Shown one piece after another: positions 6,343-14,172 of a stretch of 31,996 nt of DNA (positions are counted from its first letter, which is position 1; every line of letters begins with the position of its first letter). The DNA is from a virus, in the IMG/VR virus record IMGVR_UViG_3300030943_000115, positions 1 to 31,996 of that record, one strand, 5' to 3'. The position numbers and the translations under genes were made by a program. The notes under the pieces are model-generated. The model was given only the letters and a program-made list of their open reading frames with translations, did no database searches and was not told the DNA's origin.

Positions 6343-7293
6343 ATGATATTCTCAGCACAAAAATGGAACAATGCTTCCGAAATTCAGCCGTATATAAGTG
6401 TAGCTGCCAGCTTATCGTTTGCCACTATGGAAGCGCCTCTCCGCAATGCTTTCGAAATGTTTTTGCGTTCGCTCCTGGGCGATGCGCTGATAACCGATAT
6501 TGAAACATATTACGCAGATTCGGAGGCTACTCCCAAACAAAAGCGATTACTCCAGCTTGCACAGCGTGCCAATGCGTTGTTATCGCTTTGGTATGATTAC
6601 GACGAGCTTCAGGTTGAAATAAGTGACTCAGGTGCTAAGCGTCAGGAATCAGACAAGGTTAAAACACCCTATAAGTACCAGGAACAATCACTAAAAAAAG
6701 GGTGGAAAGAAAAAGGCTTCAATGCCTTGGATGATCTCTTATCTTATCTTGAGGCTGAAAAAGCCACTTTTACTCATTATACTTCCAGCTCTAAAAAAAC
6801 GGAAATAGTGCGTAGTGCTGCCGAAATAGATCAATTTTACTATATCAACGGTAGCCGGATTATTTTTCTTCGCCTGCAGTCACACTTCCGCAATGTGGTA
6901 AATACCATTGTTGCTCCACGGTTGGGAGATATCTATGCCAATTATTTGACAGAAATTGTCAAAGATACTCCTGATGCTAAGTATGTGAAACTTCGTGGAG
7001 CATTGCTTCCGGTAGTGGTTTTTTATGCCGTTGCCCGCCTGATCCGCGAAACAGGTAGCCTGACAGATAAAGGTTTGTTTTTCGAAACATTGAAAAATTC
7101 CGACGATGCCGTGAACACGTCACCGGTTACCGATGAACGTGTAGTTTCTCAAGCGAAACTAGCTGAATCGGATGCAATAGCCTATTGGGCAATCGTTGAA
7201 AAATTACTCAAGACAGATTTTGCCTACACCGGACCATCGGTTAGTAAAATTCCAAAGCGTGATAATAACGATAAAAAATCTTTTTGGGGATGA
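6343..7293 (+). CDS. Phage structural/assembly protein, DUF6712-like
   Basis: The 316-aa protein opens with SAQKWNNASEIQPYISVAASLSFATMEAPLRNAF and is largely helical, with an RAAEID-type stretch (IVRSAAEIDQFYYINGSR, about residues 152-170). It resembles the Bacteroidota phage family I know as DUF6712, of unknown function. Position before two assembly-type genes suggests a head-tail connector or head completion role, which is inference. The start is fixed by promoter copy 2. Its TGA overlaps the next ATG (ATGA at 7290). Confidence 0.6.
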   Translation: MIFSAQKWNNASEIQPYISVAASLSFATMEAPLRNAFEMFLRSLLGDALITDIETYYADSEATPKQKRLLQLAQRANALLSLWYDYDELQVEISDSGAKRQESDKVKTPYKYQEQSLKKGWKEKGFNALDDLLSYLEAEKATFTHYTSSSKKTEIVRSAAEIDQFYYINGSRIIFLRLQSHFRNVVNTIVAPRLGDIYANYLTEIVKDTPDAKYVKLRGALLPVVVFYAVARLIRETGSLTDKGLFFETLKNSDDAVNTSPVTDERVVSQAKLAESDAIAYWAIVEKLLKTDFAYTGPSVSKIPKRDNNDKKSFWG

Positions 7294-8078
7294 AAACACT
7301 GAAAGTTATAGACCACCGGTACTTTTTCTTTTTCGATAAAACCATCGAACTTCAGGTACCTGAACGATGGGAAGATCTGAACGATAATCAGTTTACCGTA
7401 TGTGCCGGCATTTATGTGGACCCACTTTCGGATATTGACTTTATAAGTCAGTATTTTGGTATAGATAAGCGTGTTGTGAAGCAAATTAGCAAGTTTGAAC
7501 AATACAAACTTACTGAATTGGCCAGTTTCGTGGTGAAGCCAACCGGTACAGTGAATTTCTTTTACATTGATCAAATACCAGGAACAAAATTACTCTCTCC
7601 CGGACAAAAACTCCGTGGAGTTACGTTTGAGCATTTTGCACTATTCGATACCTATTTTTTCGACTATGTAAATGATCCTACCGAAGCTAATCTTCGCACG
7701 TTTGTAGCTGCCGTTTACCTCAAAAAAGGGGATAGGATAACCGATATCGATTTTGAAAAACATGTCAACTTATTTGCACGAAAAGTGGATAAAATGACAT
7801 TATATGCCATTTTTCTAAACTACGTATTTCTTCGCGACTGGCTTTCGAAAGCATTTCCATCCCTATTTCAAAAATCAGACTCAAAAGAGGACGATGAAGA
7901 TGACAGGAAAATAAAACCACAGAAAAAACCGAGTAGACCCGATTGGAACTCAATGCTCGATGGAGTTGTGGGAGAAAACATACTGGAATATGACAGTTAC
8001 AAGGCTTTGCCTTGCATACAGTTATTCAAATTAATGAATAAACACATCAAAGAATTCAAACGTAATGGCCGAAAATAA
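7290..8078 (+). CDS. Phage assembly protein, 262 aa (function unknown)
   Basis: I start this gene at the ATG at 7290 (MKTLKVIDHRYFFFFDKTI), which overlaps the previous stop, rather than at the TTG at 7284. After an N-terminal alpha/beta region (VPERWEDLNDNQFTVCAGIY) it has a helical body, a charged linker (about 192-215, rich in D/E/K) and a C-terminal block with WNSMLDGVVGENILEYDSY and ALPCIQLFKLMNKHIKEFK. This layout recalls tail assembly or chaperone-like genes of Bacteroidota phages, but there is no diagnostic motif. The last 14 bases overlap the next gene. Confidence 0.55.
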   Translation: MKTLKVIDHRYFFFFDKTIELQVPERWEDLNDNQFTVCAGIYVDPLSDIDFISQYFGIDKRVVKQISKFEQYKLTELASFVVKPTGTVNFFYIDQIPGTKLLSPGQKLRGVTFEHFALFDTYFFDYVNDPTEANLRTFVAAVYLKKGDRITDIDFEKHVNLFARKVDKMTLYAIFLNYVFLRDWLSKAFPSLFQKSDSKEDDEDDRKIKPQKKPSRPDWNSMLDGVVGENILEYDSYKALPCIQLFKLMNKHIKEFKRNGRK

Positions 8079-8595
8079 CGCATTATCAGACTTTACCACT
8101 TATATCTGTAACCTATGTAGAGCGCATGTGGAACTCAAGCATACTTCATCGAGTAAGCACTTTATTGAGCTTAATTCCAACGAACAAATGGAGAATCAGC
8201 GACAGGCAGTTTATCCGCTTGTGGCCATGGAAAAACTTACGGTAAGTTATACCGGACTCAATGACGCCGTTCGTAAAAGTCGCTACTGCGAAATCATGTT
8301 TTTGAATAAGGTAACAAGTAATGGAGATTTCGCAGCAGTTCAGGCTGTTAAAGATGCTATGGAAGCAATAGCAGAGGATTTTTTGAAGAAGATGAAGATA
8401 GATAAGCGTAGCCGATTATATCCATTCCTTAAGTGCCTGGAACTATCCAATATCGAATTGAATTTTATCGAAAATGAATCTATAAACCTACATGGCGTTC
8501 TATTGTCGTTGAATTTCGATCTTCCATTTATCGAAACATTGGAAGCTGGACGCTTTGATGATACTGTCCTTTTTCCACCTGTACCAGAAAGCTAA
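8065..8595 (+). CDS. Phage structural protein, 176 aa (function unknown)
   Basis: A soluble alpha/beta protein with no signal peptide. The middle has paired helices (AAVQAVKDAMEAIAEDFLKKMK, about residues 92-113) between strands; the end (SINLHGVLLSLNFDLPFIETL) is beta-rich. I recognise no family; a tail completion or tube-attachment role fits the position. It overlaps the previous gene by 14 nt. Its last 31 bases contain the TGTCC element of a late promoter for the fibre gene. Confidence 0.55.
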   Translation: MAENNALSDFTTYICNLCRAHVELKHTSSSKHFIELNSNEQMENQRQAVYPLVAMEKLTVSYTGLNDAVRKSRYCEIMFLNKVTSNGDFAAVQAVKDAMEAIAEDFLKKMKIDKRSRLYPFLKCLELSNIELNFIENESINLHGVLLSLNFDLPFIETLEAGRFDDTVLFPPVPES

Positions 8596-8600
8596 TTTTG
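8565..8600 (+). promoter_or_regulatory. Late promoter copy 4, embedded in a gene end
   Basis: TGTCCTTTTTCC begins at 8565 inside the preceding coding sequence and TAATTTTG lies at 8593-8600 across its stop codon, exactly 28 bp apart. The fibre ATG at 8620 follows 20 nt after the G. The spacing kept inside coding sequence supports function. Confidence 0.75.
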
Positions 8601-8619
8601 TAACAAAATAATAATTATT

Positions 8620-11322
8620 ATGGCCATAATTGATTTATTAAACCGCGCTAAACAGGTAAAAACCGAAACTGTAGAACTAAATAATAGTTCTACACGTATT
8701 GGTGGTTTGTTTGAAGATACTCTAAATTATGTTGAGACAATCTTGACCGGAATTTATGACGTTTCATATAAAATACCGCTTCCGGCAGGTCAATATTATA
8801 CTGCTACAACTGCTAGAGCTGCAGTTCCGGTTTCTTTCCGCAAAAAAGGATTAGTAATATCTTATGATACTTCTTCCACTGTCTATGTTATTGAGGAATT
8901 CTATCAAGGCGAAGTTTCAGCATGGACAACTTCCGGTAATTGGAAGAATAATACCAGTAAGATTTTAAATGCCATTTCTCTGATTGATGGTAAAGTTACA
9001 GATGAAGTTGGGTTAAGGATTGCGGGGGATGCTAATTTGCAGGGTCAGATAAATGCAGTTTCTGCCGGATCTTTAGGAGCAATAGCTTATAATGATCCGG
9101 CTCCAACACCTGGTAAAAATGGGTATTTTAAATTTTCAAATGGTGGAAGTTGTACATTTATTACCGGCGGAGCAGTTACAGTAAAAGCACAAGATGAATT
9201 ATCAGTAGAATTTACAGCACCATCAACTTATGTTTATAAGGCTATTGTGATTGATAATTCTCAATTTGTAAGCAAATCTGCTCAATCATTTACATCTGCA
9301 GAAAAATTGCAAGCTCGCAAAAATACAGAATCAAAACATGAGTATCAAGATGCTTCAATAGTTGATGCTGAAAAAATACCATTACCAAATATCGGTTGGA
9401 GGTCAACGTTAGGCGTATATACGGCACAATCAATGTTTTATTCAAGCGATTTGATACCAATTGTTGGCATAATTTATATGTATGCACCAATTCACAGCAA
9501 TGAAAGTGTTGCTACAGTTTGTTTTTTCAATTCTTCGGGTGTTTTTATATCGGCTTTTAAAGCAAGAAAAATTGGATTTTATTGCATCGATGAGTTTCCA
9601 GCTACAGCAACTCAATATACATTTACATCAAATACCGATAGTAGGACTTATTGGTGCAGAAATGGGGTTCAACAGGATTTAAGAAAATATATAAATGTTT
9701 CTGTAAATAATTTAAAAGTAGCCGATCCGAATTTAATTGATTTGCCATTAACATGGGTAGCCGGTAGCTATTATAGTGCAACTACAGGTAATTTAGTTCC
9801 TCAAGGAGGATGGAATTACACTGCGCCTATTGATTTATCATTAATCTCGTTAGCAATCTCGGGTAGCTACAATGATAATGGAACTGTTGCAAGCGTTTTA
9901 TATCAGCGTGCCGATGGTACTTTTTTACAAAAAGATACGAATCTTATTAACGGTACTCTTTATACAGATAAGATTTTAAACAAACCATACGAAGCTAAAT
10001 ACGCCATATTGTCTTGTCCTGATGCTGCAAAATTTACAGCAAAAAGCTCTACAAATATAAATATATCAGACCTTCCAGCTGCAATTACACCATTATATTT
10101 AGCTAAAGTGAAAAAACCAACTTATAATTATTTTATTGATTATAACTTGTTTGTTCCGCTAAATTTGAAGCGTTGGATTGATGGGGATTATAATGGATTA
10201 GACAGTGTAGTAACAGCAACTTCGCTAGGATTATTTTCAGCCTACGGTTTTGGAAAAGAATTAAATATTGTCAATTCTGGAAGTATTGGGAATAAAGCAA
10301 TTCTGATGATTCAAACTGTCCGTAACGAGTTGAAGGTTAGTAATAGAATTAATTTTCATTTTTTTGCTGTTGCAACAGTTTCTGGAACATATAGCATTCA
10401 ATTATATAATTTGAATACATCAGTAAAAACAATTCCTTTGATTTTGACAGCAAATGTAATTCAAGAGGTAAGTTTTTATTATGATTTTCCTAATGGATAT
10501 GATTGGACAACATTTAGCCGACTAGTACTTTATAGCATTAATCATCCGTCTACATCGACATTAACAGTTTCACCATTTGAAATATGGGATGGCAAATTAC
10601 CACAACCGTCATTTACGAATCAAATTTCATTAAAAGAATCCAATATATTGATAGATAGAAGTGGATTCGTTGGGAAAAGAGGGTTGTTTATAGGAGACAG
10701 TATTTCGGTGACTAATGAACGGTTTTGGAAAGGTGTTCTTTCTACCCTATATGGATTTGACTATGTTTTACCAATTGCAGGACAATTAGCTCCTGCACAA
10801 GGAGGGATGCCACTTTATCCACATGTAACAGAAACAACGGGTTCAGAAAGTATATGGTATCGGTGCGGTGGCAATAGAATGAGTATTTATTCATTCGACA
10901 AGATAAATTTATTTGGCGGAACGAATGATTTAAATGCCGGCTATAACTTAGGTGCTGCTACTGATACAGCCTATAAAGATACGAATAGTCGGCCGGGTAC
11001 TTTGACATGGTGTGCGGCATTTAAAGGGTGTATAGAGATGTTACAACGAGATTTCCCCGGCATTGAGATCGTTATTTGTACAGTTTTGGATACAAGTGGT
11101 TATGGCAATACAATGTATGATGGAACTTATAATACTCGCGAAGCCATGGCCATACGTCAGATGCAAATAGCTGCATTATACAATCTCAAATGTGTTCCAT
11201 TCTTTTGGATGTCAGGAATAACAGCTCATAATACGCCAATGATGACAGCGGATAGCATACATCCAAACTTATTCGGTGCAAATGGAATGGCTGCTTGTTA
11301 TGCTGCTACTGTAGGTTTATAA
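8620..11322 (+). CDS. Tail fibre / receptor-binding protein with C-terminal SGNH hydrolase
   Basis: A 900-aa fibre-type protein. The N-terminus (residues 1-60) is a short coiled attachment region (AIIDLLNRAKQVKTETVEL). The middle (about 240-680) is beta-rich, with at least two jelly-roll-like blocks (one near 262-325, another near 368-480). The C-terminal 210 residues form an SGNH/GDSL hydrolase: GDS at 692-694 (nucleophile S694), GTND at 767-770 (N769) and DSIH at 878-881 (D878, H881). Such domains remove acyl groups from glycans, so the fibre probably de-esterifies surface polysaccharide during adsorption. It follows late promoter copy 4 and precedes the lysis genes. The hydrolase call is strong; the substrate is unknown. 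Confidence 0.8.
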   Translation: MAIIDLLNRAKQVKTETVELNNSSTRIGGLFEDTLNYVETILTGIYDVSYKIPLPAGQYYTATTARAAVPVSFRKKGLVISYDTSSTVYVIEEFYQGEVSAWTTSGNWKNNTSKILNAISLIDGKVTDEVGLRIAGDANLQGQINAVSAGSLGAIAYNDPAPTPGKNGYFKFSNGGSCTFITGGAVTVKAQDELSVEFTAPSTYVYKAIVIDNSQFVSKSAQSFTSAEKLQARKNTESKHEYQDASIVDAEKIPLPNIGWRSTLGVYTAQSMFYSSDLIPIVGIIYMYAPIHSNESVATVCFFNSSGVFISAFKARKIGFYCIDEFPATATQYTFTSNTDSRTYWCRNGVQQDLRKYINVSVNNLKVADPNLIDLPLTWVAGSYYSATTGNLVPQGGWNYTAPIDLSLISLAISGSYNDNGTVASVLYQRADGTFLQKDTNLINGTLYTDKILNKPYEAKYAILSCPDAAKFTAKSSTNINISDLPAAITPLYLAKVKKPTYNYFIDYNLFVPLNLKRWIDGDYNGLDSVVTATSLGLFSAYGFGKELNIVNSGSIGNKAILMIQTVRNELKVSNRINFHFFAVATVSGTYSIQLYNLNTSVKTIPLILTANVIQEVSFYYDFPNGYDWTTFSRLVLYSINHPSTSTLTVSPFEIWDGKLPQPSFTNQISLKESNILIDRSGFVGKRGLFIGDSISVTNERFWKGVLSTLYGFDYVLPIAGQLAPAQGGMPLYPHVTETTGSESIWYRCGGNRMSIYSFDKINLFGGTNDLNAGYNLGAATDTAYKDTNSRPGTLTWCAAFKGCIEMLQRDFPGIEIVICTVLDTSGYGNTMYDGTYNTREAMAIRQMQIAALYNLKCVPFFWMSGITAHNTPMMTADSIHPNLFGANGMAACYAATVGL

Positions 11323-11360
11323 AATAATTTTATTCAATAAACTATTTATAATAATTCCCC

Positions 11361-11840
11361 ATGAACCCATACATTTATATTAAATCCATTTTTTATACCA
11401 TTTCAGGTTGGTTTTCGGCGATATTACTATATTTTTTGCCTATCAAAGATCTTGTTCATGCATTGGCTATAATGTTTGCTATAAATTTTGTATTGGGAAT
11501 TTTAGCAGGTATATTAGTTCAGGGCGAAAAAGTTGATTTTAAAAAAGCATTATTAGCATTTGCCGAAATTGCACTGTACTTGGTAATACTTACCTGTGTA
11601 TTTAATTTAGGTGAGAAAATGAAAGGAAGTGACTGGATTTTTGCTATGCTTATTTGGTTGACTTGGGCTTGGCATTATTTCTATGTTTCGAATATTCTCA
11701 AAAATATGACTCGTTTACTCCCAAATAGTAAAGGTTTACGCTTTGCCTATTATATTTTAGGTTTAGAATTTATAAAACGTATTCCCGGATTAAGAGGTTT
11801 CGAACGAAAAGAAAAATTATCTAAATCACCATGTAAATAA
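11361..11840 (+). CDS. Phage holin
   Basis: A 159-aa protein with about four hydrophobic segments (roughly residues 8-27, 30-53, 63-84 and 90-112) and a positively charged tail (RIPGLRGFERKEKLSKSPCK). Size, topology and the PIKDLVHALAIMFAINFVLGILAG pattern in outline fit the phage holin family common in Bacillota and Bacteroidota phages. Holins permeabilise the inner membrane at lysis time and here would release the M15 endolysin, which has no signal peptide. It opens a four-gene lysis cassette with 7-nt to overlapping spacing. Confidence 0.75.
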   Translation: MNPYIYIKSIFYTISGWFSAILLYFLPIKDLVHALAIMFAINFVLGILAGILVQGEKVDFKKALLAFAEIALYLVILTCVFNLGEKMKGSDWIFAMLIWLTWAWHYFYVSNILKNMTRLLPNSKGLRFAYYILGLEFIKRIPGLRGFERKEKLSKSPCK

Positions 11841-11847
11841 TCATAAT

Positions 11848-12087
11848 ATGAAAAAACCAACTCTATTTCAACGCCTAAAAGCAGCATTTAAGGCAGAAAC
11901 GCCAGTATTTGCTCGTTTCTTTCAAACTTTATCAGTTGGAGTGGCTGCATTGCCACTGTATTACTCGGGTTTAGATCCCGAAATTAAAGCTGTTATTCCA
12001 AAAGATTACCTACTTACTATTGCGGTGGTAGGTGGAATTTTGATTGTTATTTGTCAGTTTTTTGAAAAGAAAGGAGGCGCAAAATGA
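11848..12087 (+). CDS. Small membrane protein of the lysis cassette
   Basis: A 79-aa protein with an amphipathic basic N-terminus (MKKPTLFQRLKAAFKAE), a weakly hydrophobic stretch (about 25-42) and a clear membrane helix (about 53-71, LLTIAVVGGILIVICQFF) followed by KKGGAK. Position between holin and endolysin, with an ATGA overlap to the endolysin, suggests a second holin, an antiholin or a holin partner. No sequence feature decides which. Confidence 0.6.
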   Translation: MKKPTLFQRLKAAFKAETPVFARFFQTLSVGVAALPLYYSGLDPEIKAVIPKDYLLTIAVVGGILIVICQFFEKKGGAK

Positions 12088-12539
12088 GCAAAATAGACAC
12101 CCTTCACCCGCTTATTCGCGAAGAAGTAAGACAATTAGTTGATAAAATCAACACCTCAGTTTTGACAAGTAATGTCAAAATGGTAGTTACATGTGGTCTA
12201 CGCACGTTTGACGAACAAAATGCCCTGTACGCACAAAAACCGAAAGTAACCAACGCTAAAGGCGGTCAGAGCCTGCATAATTACGGCTTTGCATTCGATT
12301 TTTGTTTGGCCGTAGGCGGCAAAACTATCTGGGATGTGGCCAAAGATTTCGATGGTGACAAAGTTCCGGACTGGATGGAAGTGGTAAAAGTTTTCAAAGC
12401 TGCCGGATATACCTGGGGCGGAGATTTCCGAAGCATTACCGACCGTCCACACTTCGAAAAAACGTTTGGCCATACATGGCAACAACTATTAGTAATTAAA
12501 CAAGCCGGCAAAACCGAAAACGGTTATGTCATAATATAA
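12084..12539 (+). CDS. Endolysin, M15-family peptidase
   Basis: A 151-aa peptidase of the M15 (VanY/L-Ala-D-Glu peptidase) type, which cuts the peptide part of peptidoglycan. The zinc-binding motif SLHNYGFAFD supplies H65 and D72, and DRPHFE supplies H123; R40 in the CGLRTFDEQ block matches the conserved substrate-binding arginine region. A DFDGDKVPDW insertion (about 88-97) looks like a calcium-type loop. There is no signal peptide, so it needs the holin to reach the wall. It overlaps the previous gene by ATGA and lies 5 nt before the spanin-like gene. The length is typical of phage M15 endolysins. Confidence 0.9.
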   Translation: MSKIDTLHPLIREEVRQLVDKINTSVLTSNVKMVVTCGLRTFDEQNALYAQKPKVTNAKGGQSLHNYGFAFDFCLAVGGKTIWDVAKDFDGDKVPDWMEVVKVFKAAGYTWGGDFRSITDRPHFEKTFGHTWQQLLVIKQAGKTENGYVII

Positions 12540-12544
12540 TTATC

Positions 12545-13153
12545 ATGAAAATACCAACACATAAATTACTCGCATTGCTCATTTTATTTGTTTTTGTAGC
12601 CTGTTCTACAGTTAAGAAAACAACCACTTCCAACATAAAGGAAGTGGTGAAATCTGATACTGAAGTATCGAAAAATACGGAAGCAAAACAAACTTCAAAT
12701 TTTACGGACAAATCAAATATTGTGGAGTCGAAAACGATTGCTCAAGCGGATCTGGATTCTTCGGAATGTGATACAAGGATAATTGACTACGATACCAATA
12801 AACCAATTGTAGACGGCACAGGAAAGCCCCCTGTATTGCGTGAAACGGTTATTAGTAACAGAAAACACGTTAAAAAACTTGCCACAATCACAGATAAGAA
12901 GGATGAGCAAAAAAATGTACAATCAAACTATACAATGTTGCTCAAAAGCAACATTGATAGTATGCAACACATAAATACTTCACTTATAAGTAAAACTGAA
13001 ACCAAGGAAACCCCAGTACCTAATAACTGGTTGAAATGGTTATTATCTGGAATAGTTATTTGTTTGGCGGTTGGTCTATTTTTGAAATTTAAAGGATTGA
13101 ATTTAGTGTCCTTTATTTGGAAGTTTATCAGGAGTATTTTTGTATCGAAATAA
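12545..13153 (+). CDS. Putative unimolecular spanin (lipoprotein with C-terminal TM)
   Basis: The 202-aa product has a lipoprotein signal ending in FVAC, with C20 as the predicted acylated cysteine, then a polar periplasmic region (21-160) rich in K/T/S/E/D. A single membrane helix follows near the C-terminus (about 163-180, WLLSGIVICLAVGLFLKF), with a short basic tail. Outer-membrane lipid anchor plus inner-membrane helix in one chain is the architecture of u-spanins (T1 gp11 type), which fuse the two membranes at the end of lysis. It lies directly after the endolysin. No separate Rz/Rz1 pair was found. Function is inferred from topology and position. Confidence 0.65.
   Translation: MKIPTHKLLALLILFVFVACSTVKKTTTSNIKEVVKSDTEVSKNTEAKQTSNFTDKSNIVESKTIAQADLDSSECDTRIIDYDTNKPIVDGTGKPPVLRETVISNRKHVKKLATITDKKDEQKNVQSNYTMLLKSNIDSMQHINTSLISKTETKETPVPNNWLKWLLSGIVICLAVGLFLKFKGLNLVSFIWKFIRSIFVSK
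13107..13142 (+). promoter_or_regulatory. Late promoter copy 5, embedded in a gene end
   Basis: TGTCCTTTATTT begins at 13107 inside the spanin-like gene and TATTTTTG lies at 13135-13142, exactly 28 bp apart. The bases after the box (TATCG) match copy 1. The next ATG (13188) is 46 nt downstream, longer than at the other copies. Confidence 0.65.
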
Positions 13154-13187
13154 AACAATTATTATTAATAACTAAAATTAAATTCTT

Positions 13188-13592
13188 ATGAAAAGATTGA
13201 TTTTTCTTTTAATTGCATTCGCCTGCGGTTTAACTACTGTGATTGCTTCTGATGTAGGTTCTAAGCCTACTCTACAATTACCAACGTCCGTGATTACGCA
13301 AATCACAGCCATGCCGGTACTTAATGCTGTTTGTTTTGAAATGACTCCGGTCATTTATCAAGCTTCAGGAGTAACTCTGGTGAATAAGTATCAAATGGTA
13401 GGTAAAACGTTTATGCCGGTTGCAATTCTGCATTTAGATCCTGGCATATACATACAGGTGTCGGTAAATAAATTTAATCTACAAAACAGAACCTCAAACA
13501 ATAGTTATACGCCATATTCGATGCTAAACAACTATGAACTATTAACTGTCAACTATGAATTGAATTTACCTACTGCTCGACATGTTTCGTAA
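13188..13592 (+). CDS. Small secreted protein, 134 aa
   Basis: A clear signal peptide (KRLIFLLIAFACGLTTVIAS, cleavage near residues 21-23) is followed by a Q/T/V-rich domain (LPTSVITQITAMPVLNAV) with no recognised family. The last part is translated from a stretch with two AACTATGAA repeats (around 13530 and 13551), giving the odd NNYELLTVNYELN sequence, so the C-terminus may be recently altered. It sits under late promoter copy 5, between lysis and tail genes. It could be a secreted late accessory protein; the function is unknown. Confidence 0.55.
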   Translation: MKRLIFLLIAFACGLTTVIASDVGSKPTLQLPTSVITQITAMPVLNAVCFEMTPVIYQASGVTLVNKYQMVGKTFMPVAILHLDPGIYIQVSVNKFNLQNRTSNNSYTPYSMLNNYELLTVNYELNLPTARHVS

Positions 13593-13603
13593 TTTGTATT
13601 TTT

Positions 13604-13653
13604 AAATGGTTTTTTTCAAACGCCCGGTCTGTGAAGATCGGGCGTTTTTTGTA
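13604..13653 (+). repeat. Dispersed repeat copy A bearing a GUGA terminator
   Basis: About 50 bp that recur almost unchanged at 20445-20492: a shared AAATGG-T(n)-CAAACGC lead, the hairpin, then TTTTTTGTA. The hairpin at 13621-13644 is 10 fully paired positions around a GUGA loop with U-A closure, followed by T6, so this copy is also a terminator. Most differences from copy B fall in the T-run and the stem. Confidence 0.8.
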
Positions 13654-13659
13654 GAAATA

Positions 13660-13695
13660 TGTCCTTTTACTATGCTGCGTTATTGCCGAAATTTG
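13660..13695 (+). promoter_or_regulatory. Late promoter copy 3 (tail operon)
   Basis: TGTCCTTTTACT begins at 13660 and the box GAAATTTG lies at 13688-13695 (first base differs from TAnnTTTG), 28 bp apart. The ATG at 13716 is exactly 21 nt after the final G, as at copies 1 and 2, and the downstream bases match copy 2. Confidence 0.75.
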
Positions 13696-13715
13696 TACAA
13701 TCAAAATCAGATTTT

Positions 13716-14168
13716 ATGCAAAACCAAACTCCAAAGCTAATTACCGAAGCCGAATTTAATCTTAAAGTAAGAGGCTGGACAATTAATGTTCGGGGTAGGA
13801 TATCTTCCAATGCTCCAATTAGTGCCGAAAAACAGTGGGGAAAAAGAACTTCTAAAAAACTAGCTCAGTCGGTTATGTACCGGCTTAAAATGGAATTTGG
13901 CGCTACTTCTCGCATTCGCTATGAATTTGAACGACATGGTATATTCTATCATTATGGCGTTGGACGTGGATATATACGTGAAGGTAATGCCGTTGTACGA
14001 ACTGCTAAGTCTGTATCCGCAAAAAATAGAACTCCAAACGATTGGTTTGATGTGGAAATTCGCCAGGGCTTGAATCAATTGGCTGATATTACTCAGGAGT
14101 TTTACGGCGACTTGGCCATGAAGCAAGTACTTTCAAAAATTGATAAATTTTTAATCCAAAAAACCTAA
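13716..14168 (+). CDS. HK97 gp10-like minor tail protein (putative)
   Basis: I start at the ATG at 13716, because the in-frame ATG at 13659 lies inside the promoter and the 21-nt promoter-to-ATG spacing is kept. The 150-aa product is basic, with a FNLKVRGWTINVRGR beginning, RTSKKLAQSVMYRLKMEFG, FERHGIFYHYGVGRGYIREG and a C-terminal helix with FYGDLAMKQVLSKIDKFL. This pattern of a basic compact protein ending in an amphipathic helix, directly before the tape measure gene, suggests a gp10-like or tail-terminator type protein. It lies 4 nt before the tape measure gene. Confidence 0.5.
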   Translation: MQNQTPKLITEAEFNLKVRGWTINVRGRISSNAPISAEKQWGKRTSKKLAQSVMYRLKMEFGATSRIRYEFERHGIFYHYGVGRGYIREGNAVVRTAKSVSAKNRTPNDWFDVEIRQGLNQLADITQEFYGDLAMKQVLSKIDKFLIQKT

Positions 14169-14172
14169 CCAT

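Noticed and set aside
7284-7289. TTG start two codons earlier for the 262-aa protein
   Set aside because: The ATG at 7290 overlaps the previous stop as ATGA, the pattern used throughout this operon.
13659-13715. Upstream in-frame start of the gp10-like gene
   Set aside because: This ATG lies inside the TGTCC late promoter; the ATG at 13716 keeps the 21-nt promoter spacing seen at two other late genes.
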